The notes beneath the pieces are model-generated. The model was not told the DNA's origin and did no database searches. It worked only from the letters and a program-made list of their open reading frames with translations. Positions 42,793-52,084 of a stretch of DNA of 64,000 nt are shown one piece after another. The translations under genes were made by a program, and so were the position numbers. Source of the DNA: an uncultured Pelagimonas sp. (lineage in GTDB: Bacteria; Pseudomonadota; Alphaproteobacteria; Rhodobacterales; Rhodobacteraceae); contig NZ_CANMKO010000010.1 in the NCBI RefSeq assembly GCF_947498515.1, positions 1 to 64,000 on the forward strand. The letters run 5' to 3'. Position 1 is the first letter of the stretch, and the number at the start of each line of letters is the position of its first letter.

Positions 42793-44055
42793 TTATTCAA
42801 AAACAGCATCCGGATCATCAAGGCTGTCCGAGCCTTCAAAGGCGATGTTGTCAAGGCCAAGAACGGTCACGGCGCGTTCGATGGATTTGGTTTGATCAAC
42901 CAGACCGTTGACACCGCCCATGATCAAGGCTTCGCCCTTTTCATTGCCTGCTTCGAGCATCTGGTCATAGGCAAATCCGCCATCGGCGGCGGCCTTGAGA
43001 TCGCCAAGCGCGGCCATGGTGACCGCAAGCTTGCCGGTCAATTCCTTGTCCAGATCGGCATCCGCCGCAGCCACCAAGGACGACAAAGACGCGCCCGAAA
43101 TCTTGGTGCCGTCTACCCGCGTGTAGCTACCGAGATAGACGTTTTGGATGCCCTGACCATCGTAGAAATGGCTATTGTGGGTGTTGTCCGAAAAACAATC
43201 ATGCTCTTCTTCTGGATCATTAAGCATCAGGCCAAGACGCATACGCTCACCGGCTTGCTCACCATAGGAAAGCGACCCCATGCCCGTCAGGATGGTCACA
43301 ATCCCGCGGCCTTCATCGGCCAAAACCTCGGCGCGCGCTGCGCCACCCTCGGCCCATTGAGCGACCATCCATTCCAAATCGGACACCAACAAATCGGTTG
43401 CGGCCTGCAAATACTGACCACGACGGTCACAATGGCCACCGGTGCAATCGTCACCCGATGCATAATCCGTTGCCGGACGTGCGCCCGCTCCGGCCCCGTG
43501 ACCGTTCAGATCCTGACCCCAAAGCAGGAATTCGATGGCGTGATAGCCGGTCGCCACATTGGCTTCGACACCATCGGCTTCGTGCAATGTCTCGGCCAGT
43601 AATTCAGGCGTGATAGTCGAGGCATCAATCTCGGTGCCCGCGATGCTAAACGTCGGGTTTGCTATGATGTTCAGAACCGCGAACTCGTTGTCATCGGTCG
43701 GGCCACCGTAAGAGGCATCGACATAGTCAATCAAACCCTCGTCGAGCGGCCAAGCGTTTACCTTGCCTTCCCAATCGTCAACGATGGCATTGCCGAAACG
43801 ATAAACTTCGGTCTGCTGATAAGGCGCGCGCGATGCCAACCAAGCCTCTTTGGCGGCGGCCAGATTTGCGTCTGTAGGCTCGGCGATCAAGGTCGCAACA
43901 GCCGCCTGAAGCGCCTGCGCGGTGCTGAGGCTATCGGCATATTTGGCTTCGGCGATATTGGCATAGTTGACCAAAACATCAGCCTTGGTGTCTGCAATCG
44001 CTGCGGTGCCCAAAAGGCCCGCCAAAACAGTGGTTGCGATACGCGCGTTGTTCAT
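42793..44055 (-). CDS. imelysin family periplasmic protein (IrpA-like)
   Basis: This 420-residue protein has a signal peptide (about 1-21, AIADTKA) and the imelysin domain with the GxHxxE motif in TGYHAIEFLLWGQDL (about 165-179), the putative iron ligand set. It has IrpA-like features such as VYRFGNAIVDDWEGKVNAWP. It would bind iron in the periplasm. It heads the cluster imelysin, di-heme protein, imelysin, DUF1513. The upstream gap 44056-44283 holds the terminator of the preceding operon and a hairpin near its promoter. Confidence 0.9.
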   Translation of the reverse strand: MNNARIATTVLAGLLGTAAIADTKADVLVNYANIAEAKYADSLSTAQALQAAVATLIAEPTDANLAAAKEAWLASRAPYQQTEVYRFGNAIVDDWEGKVNAWPLDEGLIDYVDASYGGPTDDNEFAVLNIIANPTFSIAGTEIDASTITPELLAETLHEADGVEANVATGYHAIEFLLWGQDLNGHGAGAGARPATDYASGDDCTGGHCDRRGQYLQAATDLLVSDLEWMVAQWAEGGAARAEVLADEGRGIVTILTGMGSLSYGEQAGERMRLGLMLNDPEEEHDCFSDNTHNSHFYDGQGIQNVYLGSYTRVDGTKISGASLSSLVAAADADLDKELTGKLAVTMAALGDLKAAADGGFAYDQMLEAGNEKGEALIMGGVNGLVDQTKSIERAVTVLGLDNIAFEGSDSLDDPDAVFE

Positions 44056-44171
44056 AAGATGTCCGTCCCTGGAAAATCTGAGAATGTCTGATTTGCATCA
44101 GCCAAACCCCCGATTTTCGACGGCCTGACCTGTTCGGACGGTAACCTGAGTGATTTAGTCAAACATGTCAA

Positions 44172-44190
44172 CCCGAGTATTTCACTCGGG
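44172..44190. other. hairpin upstream of the imelysin gene
   Basis: CCCGAGT pairs with ACTCGGG around a 5-nt loop, about 117-135 bp upstream of the imelysin start. TTT follows on the + strand. It may be an operator or leader element. Confidence 0.35.
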
Positions 44191-44224
44191 TTTAAAATCA
44201 CCTTCTAGAGATGAAAATCCGGTT

Positions 44225-44261
44225 AACAAAAAGGGGGTGCGCAACACCGCTGCGCACCCCC
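44225..44261 (-). terminator. terminator of the amine-type operon
   Basis: GGGGGTGCGC (44233-44242) pairs perfectly with GCGCACCCCC (44252-44261). On the minus strand TTTTTGTT follows. It is 22 nt after the alcohol dehydrogenase stop. Confidence 0.9.
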
Positions 44262-44283
44262 GATTCGATTTCGTATCAATATG

Positions 44284-45429
44284 TTAGATGCAAGCTTCAA
44301 ACAGCGCTTTCAGGTTGACAGCTGTCAACTCTACCGGATTGCCACCACAGGACGGATCCACCAGCGCCATGGCCACAAGGTCGTCTATCCGCTCGGATGT
44401 GACGCCCATATCCGATAGCTTGCGAGGAATCTCAAAGCTGTCGTTGAACTCCTGCACAAAGGCGCGGAATCCGTCGTAACCACCGTCAAGTCCAAGGTAG
44501 CCGGCGGCCCGATCAAATCGGTCGCGAATGACCGGTTCATTCAGGTCTAGGACCGCTGGCATACAGACCGCATTGGTGGTGCCGTGGTGGGTGTTGAACA
44601 CCGCGCCAATCGGGTGGCTCATGGCATGAATCGCACCAAGCCCCTTTTGGAACGCCGTCGCGCCCATCGCCGCCGCGCTCATCATATTGGCACGCGCGTC
44701 AATGTCGGTTCCATCCGCATAGGCCCGCGGAAGGTTGTCGATCACAAGGCGCATCCCCTCAAGGGCAATGCCCTGGCTCATCGGGTGATAATGCGGGCTG
44801 GAAAACGCCTCAACGCAATGGGCAAAGGCATCAAGCCCCGTCCCCGCCGTGATGAATTTCGGCATGCCAACCGTCAGTTCCGGGTCACAAATCACCACAC
44901 TGGGGAGCACTTTTGGATGGAAAATGATCTTTTTCACATGGGTCTGCGAATTGGTGATGACGCTGGCGCGCCCGACTTCGGACCCGGTCCCGGCGGTGGT
45001 GGGCACCGCAACAATCGGCGCGATAGCATCGGCGTCGGCGCGGGTCCACCAATCACCTACATCTTCGAAATCCCAAATCGGACGGGTCTGACCGGCCATA
45101 AAGGCAACCATTTTACCAAGGTCCAAACCGGACCCACCACCAAAGGCAATCACCCCGTCATGGCCACCGGCCTTATAGGCGGCAACACCCGCGTCTAGAT
45201 TGATCTCACTCGGGTTGGGATCCACTTCGGAAAACAGCCCGCGCCCAAGGCCCGCCGCCTCCATAATGTCGAGCGTGGCGGCGGTGATCGGCAACCCAGC
45301 CAATCCCTTGTCGGTCACCAAAAGCGGCTTTTTCATTCCGGCGGCGGCACAGGCTTCGGGCAGTTCCTTGATCCGACCCGGACCAAATTTCATCGCGGTC
45401 GGATAGGACCAGTTTCCAACAAGGCTCAT
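44284..45429 (-). CDS. iron-containing alcohol dehydrogenase
   Basis: This 381-residue group III NAD(P)-dependent dehydrogenase has the GGGSGLDLGK dinucleotide loop (about 95-104), PTTAGTGSEVGRASVI and the metal-binding run DAFAHCVEAF followed by GAIHAMSHPIGAVFNTHHG. It probably oxidises the alcohol formed in, or fed to, the pathway of this operon. The ATG at 45429 overlaps the aldehyde dehydrogenase stop as ATGA; a longer ORF to 45534 overlaps it more. It is the last gene of the eight-gene operon and is followed by a strong terminator. Confidence 0.92.
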   Translation of the reverse strand: MSLVGNWSYPTAMKFGPGRIKELPEACAAAGMKKPLLVTDKGLAGLPITAATLDIMEAAGLGRGLFSEVDPNPSEINLDAGVAAYKAGGHDGVIAFGGGSGLDLGKMVAFMAGQTRPIWDFEDVGDWWTRADADAIAPIVAVPTTAGTGSEVGRASVITNSQTHVKKIIFHPKVLPSVVICDPELTVGMPKFITAGTGLDAFAHCVEAFSSPHYHPMSQGIALEGMRLVIDNLPRAYADGTDIDARANMMSAAAMGATAFQKGLGAIHAMSHPIGAVFNTHHGTTNAVCMPAVLDLNEPVIRDRFDRAAGYLGLDGGYDGFRAFVQEFNDSFEIPRKLSDMGVTSERIDDLVAMALVDPSCGGNPVELTAVNLKALFEACI

Positions 45430-46808
45430 GATGTCACCTTTTTCAGATGGTAAGATTTCGGACGTGTGAGGTTGTGGAACCCAATTTGAGACAAACCACC
45501 GCCCCGCCCGGTGTTTTTGCAGCCGGTCCAGCACAGGCCCGGATCAAGGTAATCGGCGCGGTTCATAAACACGGTGCCGGTTTCGATCTGATCGCCAATG
45601 CGCGCCGCCCGGTCGATATCCTGTGTCCACAGGCTTGCGGTTAGGCCAAACTCGCTGTCATTCATCAGCGCAATGGCCTCTTCATCCGACGACACCTTCA
45701 TGATCCCAACAACCGGGCCAAAGCTTTCGTCCCGCATCACCCGCATTTCGTGGGTAACATTGGTGAGGATTTGCGGCGTCAGATAGGCCCCGCCATCATC
45801 TTCGGCAAAGCTTTCGATATGCGGCGTCGCGCCATCGGCCACGGCCTCGGCAATTTGCATCCGGACCTCGGCGGCAAACCGTTCATTGGCCATCGGCCCA
45901 ATCGTCGTCGCGCCGTCCAAAGGATTGCCAAGCTTGTAGCCCTTCACAATCGCCACAGCCTTTTCGATGAAGGCGTCGAAAAGGCTCTCATGGACGTAAA
46001 TCCGTTCGATCCCACAACAGCATTGCCCGGAATTGAACATCGCCCCATCAATCAACGTATCGACCGCCGCATCAAGATCGGCGTCTTCCATGACGTAACC
46101 CGGATCCTTGCCGCCAAGCTCGGTTCCGACACCGGTAAAGGTGCCCGCAGCGGCGCGCTCCATCGCCTGACCACCGCCCACCGATCCGGTGAAATTGACA
46201 AAATCAAAGGCATTGCCTGCGATCAAATCCGAGGTCACATCGTGGCCTAAAAACAGATTGGCAAACACATCCTTGGGCACCCCCGCCGAATGGAACGCCG
46301 CCGCCATGCGTTCGCCCACCAAAAGCGTCTGGGTGGCATGTTTCAACGCCACTACGTTGCCCGCGATCAACGCCGGGGCAACCGTGTTAATCGCTGTCAT
46401 ATATGGGTAATTCCACGGCGCAACGACGAAAACCACCCCATGCGGCACCCGCTTGATGTAGCGTTTAAACGTCTCATCCTCGCCAACGGAAATATCCGCC
46501 AAAGACTCCGCCGCGATGTCGGCCATATGGCTGGCGCGCTCATTAAACCCGCCAAATTCACCGCCATATCGCACCGGGCGCCCCATCATATGGGCAAGCT
46601 CTGGCACGATCTCATCATTCATCGCCCCGACGGCCGCAACACCCGCCATGACAAGCTCAACCCGCTCGGCCAAGGGCCGTGCCGCCCAAGCGGCCTGCGC
46701 CGCGCGCAACCGTGCGACCTCGGCCTGCGCCGCTTGCAAAGACAACACATCGCGTTCCGCAAAAACCGACCCGTCGATCGGCGAAATGCACTTCAACGTC
46801 TGGCCCAT
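45426..46808 (-). CDS. NAD-dependent aldehyde dehydrogenase
   Basis: This 460-residue ALDH-superfamily enzyme has the catalytic Glu in GVGTELGGKDPGYV (about 230-243) and the catalytic Cys in the unusual run NSGQCCCGIERIYV (about 265-278, three consecutive cysteines). It would oxidise the aldehyde produced by the neighbouring Fe-alcohol dehydrogenase. The ATG at 46808 follows GGAGGT; an in-frame TTG at 46829 is less likely. An imperfect stem followed by ATTTTT on the minus strand (about 46850-46893) lies in the 95-bp gap after the ligase gene and may attenuate transcription. Confidence 0.92.
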   Translation of the reverse strand: MGQTLKCISPIDGSVFAERDVLSLQAAQAEVARLRAAQAAWAARPLAERVELVMAGVAAVGAMNDEIVPELAHMMGRPVRYGGEFGGFNERASHMADIAAESLADISVGEDETFKRYIKRVPHGVVFVVAPWNYPYMTAINTVAPALIAGNVVALKHATQTLLVGERMAAAFHSAGVPKDVFANLFLGHDVTSDLIAGNAFDFVNFTGSVGGGQAMERAAAGTFTGVGTELGGKDPGYVMEDADLDAAVDTLIDGAMFNSGQCCCGIERIYVHESLFDAFIEKAVAIVKGYKLGNPLDGATTIGPMANERFAAEVRMQIAEAVADGATPHIESFAEDDGGAYLTPQILTNVTHEMRVMRDESFGPVVGIMKVSSDEEAIALMNDSEFGLTASLWTQDIDRAARIGDQIETGTVFMNRADYLDPGLCWTGCKNTGRGGGLSQIGFHNLTRPKSYHLKKVTS

Positions 46809-46903
46809 CGCCAAACCTCCATCCTGCAAAACCAGACCTCTGGTTTCTTCTTTCCAAAAATATCCCGGAGAGCGCGAAAGGCTGGCCTCTCGCTCCCCAA
46901 CCG

Positions 46904-48265
46904 TTAAACGCGCTCAAACCCGCGGGCAATTTCCCAATCGGTCACAACACGATCAAACTCTTCGATCTCAACCTCGGCGGCGCGGGCGTAATGTGTCACC
47001 ACATCTTCACCAAAGGCCGCGCTGAGCATGTCTGAGTTCAACAGGGCTTCGCGCGCTTGGCGCAGGTTGACCGGGATCATACCCGTATCCCCGGAATAGG
47101 CATCGCCAACCGTTGGCGCATCCAATTCCAGCCCCTCTTCGATCCCGGCAATCCCCGCCGCCAAGAGCGCCGCCATGGCGAGATAAGGATTAATATCCGA
47201 CCCACCAATCCGGCATTCCATCCGCACCGCTTTGGTGCCATCCCCACACAAACGGAAGCCCGCCGTGCGATTATCGACCGACCAAATGATCCGCGTCGGC
47301 GCGAAAGTACCCTTCATGAACCGTTTGTAGCTATTGATATAAGGGGCAAGGAAGTATGTGTAATCGCTGGCATATTTCAGCATGCCCGCCACATAGTTCT
47401 TCATCAAGGCGCTCATCCCCAGCTTGTCACTTGGGTCATAAAAGGCGTTTTGCCCATCCTTCCAAAGCGACTGATGCACGTGTGAGGACGAGCCAACCTT
47501 GTCATGGCTCCACTTGGGGAGAAAACTTGCGGCGTGCCCCTGTTGCCAAGCGATCTCTTTGATCGCGTGTTTGGCGATGGTGTGATACTCGGCTGTGTCC
47601 ATCGCAGCCGCGTATTTGATATTCAGCTCTTCCTGACCGGCCTCGGCTTCCCCCTTGGAATTCTCGATCGGAATACCGGCGTTCCACAGGTGGTTGCGCA
47701 CCGGGCGCATCACGTGCTCTTCCTTGGTGGTCTGGAATATGTGGTAGTCTTCGTTGTAGCCGGAAATCGGCTCTAGATCACGGAAACCGGATTTGCGGAT
47801 TTCGTCCAAGCTCTTCTCAAACAGAAAGAATTCCAGCTCGGTCGCCATCATCGGCGTCAGACCCATATGTTCAAGCCGCTGAACCTGTTTCTTCAAAATG
47901 GCGCGCGGCGAATGGGGGACTTCTTCGTGCGTGTGGTGGTCAAGCACATCACAGATCACCATGACTGTCCCATCAAGCCACGGCACAGGGCGTAGCGTGG
48001 CAAGGTCAGGTTTCATGACGTAATCGCCATAGCCGCTTTCCCAGCTGGTCGAGGCAAAGCCTTCGGGCGTTGCCATCTCTAGATCAGTGGCGAGCAGATA
48101 GTTGCAGCAATGGGTTTCTTCATAAGCTCCGGCAACAAAATGCCCGGCATGGAACCGCTTGCCCATCAGGCGGCCTTGCATGTCGACAAGACACACAAGA
48201 ACGGTATCAACCGACCCGTCCGCAACCTGTTGCTTCAACGTCTCGAAGCTCAAAACCTGACTCAT
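46904..48265 (-). CDS. glutamine-synthetase-like gamma-glutamyl ligase
   Basis: This 453-residue GlnA-superfamily protein has the beta-grasp start and catalytic core with LEFFLFEKS, the metal-binding GEAEAGQEELNIKYA (about 208-222), SHVHQSLWKDG and FAPTRIIWSVDNRTAGFRL. It resembles GlnT/PuuA/IpuC-type enzymes that join glutamate to an amine instead of ammonia. The ATP-grasp-type chemistry is family knowledge; the amine is not known. The operon partners (ALDH, Fe-ADH, amidohydrolase, TRAP transporter) support gamma-glutamylation of an imported amine or amino alcohol. The start is ATG 48265. Confidence 0.87.
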   Translation of the reverse strand: MSQVLSFETLKQQVADGSVDTVLVCLVDMQGRLMGKRFHAGHFVAGAYEETHCCNYLLATDLEMATPEGFASTSWESGYGDYVMKPDLATLRPVPWLDGTVMVICDVLDHHTHEEVPHSPRAILKKQVQRLEHMGLTPMMATELEFFLFEKSLDEIRKSGFRDLEPISGYNEDYHIFQTTKEEHVMRPVRNHLWNAGIPIENSKGEAEAGQEELNIKYAAAMDTAEYHTIAKHAIKEIAWQQGHAASFLPKWSHDKVGSSSHVHQSLWKDGQNAFYDPSDKLGMSALMKNYVAGMLKYASDYTYFLAPYINSYKRFMKGTFAPTRIIWSVDNRTAGFRLCGDGTKAVRMECRIGGSDINPYLAMAALLAAGIAGIEEGLELDAPTVGDAYSGDTGMIPVNLRQAREALLNSDMLSAAFGEDVVTHYARAAEVEIEEFDRVVTDWEIARGFERV

Positions 48266-48325
48266 ATCCGTGATCCCAATCCTTGATGTGCTGCGCCCCA
48301 AAGGCTTGAGGCGCAGCAGAGTTAT

Positions 48326-49360
48326 TTAGCCGTAGCGGTAAGGCCGTCCAGCCTTTTGCATGTCAGCGTTATACTTTTTGATGATCTCGACAACCTTGGC
48401 CTTGGTTGGGCTTTCGGCGGCGATTTCGTCCCAGAATTCCATGGCCGCATTTTCAACGGTGGCCCATTCTTCGTCTGGAATTGTGGTCAGTTCCATCTTG
48501 GTGCCATCAACACGCAACGATGCTTCGCCACCCCAATACCACCACTGGCGATAGTAGTGCGATTGATCACAGCAGACGCGGAACAGGGTCTGAAGGTCTT
48601 CTGGAAGCTCGTTCCAGCGGTCTTGGTTGGCAAAGAACGATCCGGCCCATGCGCCCGAAATGTTGTTGGTGAGGAAGTAGTTTGTCACATCGGCCCAACC
48701 AACGGTGTAGTCTTCGGTGATGCCCGACCACGCGATGCCGTCAAGCTCGCCGGTTTGAACCGCGACTTCGATGTCTTCCCACGGCAAGGTCACAGGAACC
48801 ACGCCGAATTGGGTCAGGAAGCGACCCGCAGTTGGGAAGGTAAAGATGCGCTTGCCTTTGAGATCGGCGAGCGAGTTGATCGGATCTTTGGTGGCGAAAT
48901 GGCACGGATCCCAGGCACCAGCTGAGATATGTTTGACGCCAACTTTGGAATACTCTTCATCCCAGATTTCGTTCAGTCCGTATTGGTTGAACAGCACCGG
49001 CACATCGAGAGAATAGCGCGACGCGAACGGAAAATAGCCTCCGAAAACAGTGACATCGGTGGGCGAGGCCATCGAGTCATCATCCGATTGTACCGCATCA
49101 ATGGTGCCGCGCTGCATAGCGCGGAACAGCTCACCGGTTGGGACAAGCTGATCAGCAAAGAAGAGCTCGATCTGCATACGGTCGCCAGCGATCTTGTTGA
49201 ACATATCAATGGCGGGTTTCACCACATGTTCGGCCAACGCCGGGCCAGCATAGGTTTGCATGCGCCATTTGATCGTGCTTTGCGCCAGCGCGGGTGTGGC
49301 CAGCGGCGCAGCGGCCAAACCGGCCCCTGCGGTGGTGATAAACTTACGTCTTGTCGTCAT
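48326..49360 (-). CDS. TRAP transporter substrate-binding protein (DctP family)
   Basis: This 344-residue periplasmic protein has a Tat signal (TTRRKFITTAGAGLA, cleavage near residue 27 at ALAQ) and a DctP-type fold (SLADLKGKRIFTFPTAGRFL, DIEVAVQTGELDGIAWSGIT). The conserved substrate-carboxylate Arg region is near residue 170. The sequence is of the mannitol/chloroaromatic-like DctP subgroup. It captures the substrate for the DctQM membrane pair encoded just upstream in the same operon. A 65-nt gap separates it from dctM. Confidence 0.92.
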   Translation of the reverse strand: MTTRRKFITTAGAGLAAAPLATPALAQSTIKWRMQTYAGPALAEHVVKPAIDMFNKIAGDRMQIELFFADQLVPTGELFRAMQRGTIDAVQSDDDSMASPTDVTVFGGYFPFASRYSLDVPVLFNQYGLNEIWDEEYSKVGVKHISAGAWDPCHFATKDPINSLADLKGKRIFTFPTAGRFLTQFGVVPVTLPWEDIEVAVQTGELDGIAWSGITEDYTVGWADVTNYFLTNNISGAWAGSFFANQDRWNELPEDLQTLFRVCCDQSHYYRQWWYWGGEASLRVDGTKMELTTIPDEEWATVENAAMEFWDEIAAESPTKAKVVEIIKKYNADMQKAGRPYRYG

Positions 49361-49425
49361 GGTCGTTCCTCCTAGTGGGGTTTGTGAACGCCCGTTTGCC
49401 GGGTCTTTTTAGTGACTTATCGGTG

Positions 49426-50751
49426 TTAGTTTCCGTAAACATATTGCGGCAGCCAAAGCGCGATCTGTGGAAAGACCATGACCAGCGTCAGCGCCAAGGT
49501 CATCACCAGAACAAAGGGCAGGATCGAGCCGTAGATGTCCCGCAGGGTGATTTCCGGCGGGGCCATGGCGCGCATCAAGAACAGGTTATAGCCAAAGGGC
49601 GGCGTCATATAGGCAATTTGCGTGGTGATCGTATAAAGCACGCCGTACCAGATCAAATCAAAGCCAAGCGCCTTGACCAGCGGCACGTATAGGGGCGCAA
49701 CGATGACCAGCATGGCCGTGTCATCAAGAAACGTGCCCATGATGATAAAGCTCAGCTGCATCAAAACCAGCACCATCCACGGGTCAAGGTCGAGCTGTTC
49801 GGTGAACAGGTCCTTGATCGCGTTGACCGCGCCCAGCCCGTCAAACACTGCGCCAAAGGCCAGAGCCGCAAGGATGATCCACATGAACATGCAGGAAATA
49901 CCCAGCGTCATTTTCACCGATGTTTCAAAGACATCCCGCGTCATGCGCCCCTTGAACACCGCCGCAAGAAAAGCGGCTATCGCGCCAATGGCCGAGCTTT
50001 CGACAAGCGAGGTCCAGCCATTCACAAAGGGCACCATCATCGTCGCAAAGATCATCACAGGGAGCAGACCCGCGCGCAAAAGCGCCAGCTTTTCGGATCG
50101 CGGCATGGCGCGTTCTTCGGCGCTCAGCGCCGGGCCAAGCGATGGGTTCAGGCGACAGCGCACCACGATATAGAGGATGAACATCGCCGCCATCATCAGG
50201 CCCGGAACCACCCCGGCGAGCCAGAGCTGCCCGACCGGTTGGCGAGCAATCATCGCGTAAAGCACCAAAACGACCGAGGGCGGCACAAGGATACCGAGGC
50301 TTGATCCGGCTTGGACCACCCCCGTCACCATTTTCTTGTCATAGTTTCGCTTGAGCAGTTCCGGCAAGGCAATCGTCGCCCCAATCGCCATCCCCGCCAC
50401 CGACAAGCCGTTCATCGCGGAAATCATCACCATCAATCCAATGGTGCCAATCGCCAAGCCGCCGGGAACACCGCCCATCCAGACATGGAACATCTTGTAA
50501 AGATCATCGGCTATCTTGGATTCCGATAGAACGTAGCCCATGAAAATGAACATCGGCAGGGTCAAAAGCGGATACCATTTCATCAGCTTCATCGCGCTGG
50601 AAAAGGCAATATCATAACCGCCACGATCGCCCCAAAGCACCAGCGCCGCAATCACCGCAACAAAGCCAATCGCGCCGAAAACCCGCTGACCGGTCATCAG
50701 CATGGCCATCATCGTGGCGAACATGAAGATCGCGATCATTTCATATGACAT
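49426..50751 (-). CDS. TRAP transporter large permease (DctM family)
   Basis: This 441-residue inner-membrane protein has about 12 membrane segments and DctM motifs (AGSSLGILVPPSVVLVLYAM, MGTFLDDTAMLVIVAPLYVP, and GYNLFLMRAM near the C-terminus). It couples substrate uptake to a sodium gradient. The ATG at 50751 overlaps the end of dctQ by 11 nt; a second ATG at 50739 is possible. Longer ORF forms up to 50826 include a Cys-rich, non-homologous extension and are rejected. Confidence 0.92.
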   Translation of the reverse strand: MSYEMIAIFMFATMMAMLMTGQRVFGAIGFVAVIAALVLWGDRGGYDIAFSSAMKLMKWYPLLTLPMFIFMGYVLSESKIADDLYKMFHVWMGGVPGGLAIGTIGLMVMISAMNGLSVAGMAIGATIALPELLKRNYDKKMVTGVVQAGSSLGILVPPSVVLVLYAMIARQPVGQLWLAGVVPGLMMAAMFILYIVVRCRLNPSLGPALSAEERAMPRSEKLALLRAGLLPVMIFATMMVPFVNGWTSLVESSAIGAIAAFLAAVFKGRMTRDVFETSVKMTLGISCMFMWIILAALAFGAVFDGLGAVNAIKDLFTEQLDLDPWMVLVLMQLSFIIMGTFLDDTAMLVIVAPLYVPLVKALGFDLIWYGVLYTITTQIAYMTPPFGYNLFLMRAMAPPEITLRDIYGSILPFVLVMTLALTLVMVFPQIALWLPQYVYGN

Positions 50752-51259
50752 GCGGAATTTCCTCTCCGCGCAGGCGCAGAATGTCTTTGGCAAGTTCGGA
50801 CAGGGCCTGCAAAAGCATGAGCACAATACCGGTGCACATGATCACTTTGATCGGCCAGAGATAGGGGCGCCATGCGGTTGGGCTCCGCTCGCCACCATAT
50901 TGGAAACTGTACATGGTGCTGTCGATCCCGCCCCAAAGCAGAACGCCAAGATAGAAGATCAAGAACATCACTGTAACGATATCTACAGCGGCCTTGCGCC
51001 GGGTCGACCACCCGCCATAGAGAAGGTCCATCCGCACGTTTGATCCCATCTGGATCGAATAGGGTCCGCCCAACATGTAATAGGCGACCATAGCAAATTG
51101 CGCCATTTCCAACGTCCAGAGTGACGGGTTGAAAAAGGTTTTGGAAATCGACGACCACAGCAAAATCGCCATCATCACAAAGATGCCGTACATGGTGACC
51201 CGGCCAACGCGGTAGTTGATCCGGTCAACGACGCGAATAAACCTGTGCAGCACGCTCAT
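50741..51259 (-). CDS. TRAP transporter small permease (DctQ family)
   Basis: This 172-residue protein has four membrane helices and DctQ features (the TLEMAQFAMVAYYMLGGPYS region and NVRMDLLYGGWSTRRKAAVD). It partners DctM in the TRAP transporter. The ribosome site AGGAGG lies seven bases before the ATG at 51259, and the start overlaps the amidohydrolase stop as ATGA, so the amidohydrolase and transporter are coupled in one transcript. Confidence 0.9.
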   Translation of the reverse strand: MSVLHRFIRVVDRINYRVGRVTMYGIFVMMAILLWSSISKTFFNPSLWTLEMAQFAMVAYYMLGGPYSIQMGSNVRMDLLYGGWSTRRKAAVDIVTVMFLIFYLGVLLWGGIDSTMYSFQYGGERSPTAWRPYLWPIKVIMCTGIVLMLLQALSELAKDILRLRGEEIPHVI

Positions 51260-52023
51260 GACGTCACCTCCTTTTGGGCGGCGATCAGAGTTGCGGCCAA
51301 GTGATCGCCCATGGCTTGGGCCTTGTGGGGCGTGTCGATCAAATCGTTGCGCACCTCGATCATCACATTGAGCAAACCGCGCGCTTCGCCATGTTTTTGC
51401 AAACTGTAGGTCACGCCATCGGTGGCGGAATAGGGTTCATCCAGCGCCGCTTTCATGCGGCCGCGCTCTTGTTCTTGGGTCAGACAGGCACGCGCCAACC
51501 GGTCATCGCTATGGCTTAGGTAGCCAAGTTCTGTAACGCGCGGCAAGTCGTTGTAAACAGGCGTAAAGCTATGGATCGTCACAAGGATCACCTCGCCCAC
51601 CGCCGCATCCAAAACACGGGTCACCGTATCATGAAACGGCGTGTGGATATGGTCAAACCGCGATTGGCGACTGGCCGCGCTTAGGTCTTTGTTGCCCGGC
51701 ACATCGTAGATTTCACTACGGGCGGGAATGCAATCCGGGGCCTCAAGCGGTCGGTTGCAATCATAGACCAGCCGCGAAATTTCGCCCGCTATCAGGGGTG
51801 ATTTCAACCGCACGCTCAGGCGTTTGGCCATGTCCAGAGCGCCGATATCCCATGCGGCATGAGACAGCTTTGCCGCCGCACTTAGACCCAGACCATCGGC
51901 ATTGGGAGGAATAAAGCTTGAGGCATGTTCGCAGACGAGCACAAAGCCCCCCTGCCCCGGCTGACCGTAAACCGCGGCGGCAGGCCAGCCCCAAGTATCT
52001 ATATGTTGTTCAATTCGCGCCAT
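51256..52023 (-). CDS. N-formylglutamate amidohydrolase family protein
   Basis: This 255-residue protein matches the FGase family (VCEHASSFIPP, HAAWDIGALDMAKRL, SRLVYDCNRP, TIHSFTPVY, IEVRNDLID), zinc-dependent amidases that cleave N-formyl-L-glutamate. In this operon it might cut an N-substituted glutamate formed by the glutamine-synthetase-like ligase; that is inference. No hut genes are nearby, arguing against histidine breakdown. It is the first gene of the operon, 73 bp from the divergent RpiR gene, with a TGTA-N8-TACA palindrome at its very start. Confidence 0.86.
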   Translation of the reverse strand: MARIEQHIDTWGWPAAAVYGQPGQGGFVLVCEHASSFIPPNADGLGLSAAAKLSHAAWDIGALDMAKRLSVRLKSPLIAGEISRLVYDCNRPLEAPDCIPARSEIYDVPGNKDLSAASRQSRFDHIHTPFHDTVTRVLDAAVGEVILVTIHSFTPVYNDLPRVTELGYLSHSDDRLARACLTQEQERGRMKAALDEPYSATDGVTYSLQKHGEARGLLNVMIEVRNDLIDTPHKAQAMGDHLAATLIAAQKEVTS

Positions 52024-52025
52024 CG

Positions 52026-52041
52026 TGTAATGATCACTACA
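52026..52041. promoter_or_regulatory. RpiR operator candidate 1
   Basis: TGTA-ATGATCAC-TACA is a 16-bp near-perfect palindrome (centre TGATCA) directly upstream of the amidohydrolase ATG. Its partner lies at 52069-52084. Confidence 0.55.
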
Positions 52042-52068
52042 GCAGGACCCCTCCTGTCAAGAAGTTTA

Positions 52069-52084
52069 TGTAGCATTCTCTACA
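52069..52084. promoter_or_regulatory. RpiR operator candidate 2
   Basis: TGTAG-CATTCT-CTACA is a second 16-bp palindrome with the same TGTA-N8-TACA frame, 43 bp (about four helical turns) from the first and 12 bp before the rpiR-type start codon. Confidence 0.55.

Noticed and set aside
42091-43602. 503-codon open frame on the + strand
   Set aside because: It lies antisense to the di-heme and imelysin genes, which have clear family motifs. Its translation is rich in R/H/G without recognisable domains and has no ribosome site.
44150-44170. GTCA-N5-GTCA near the imelysin promoter as an iron-responsive box
   Set aside because: It is only a short direct repeat and does not match a consensus I can recall with certainty, so no Fur/Irr/RirA site is claimed.
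50752-50826. Cys-rich N-terminal extension of DctM
   Set aside because: It overlaps dctQ more deeply, is unlike DctM proteins and would precede the first membrane helix without reason.
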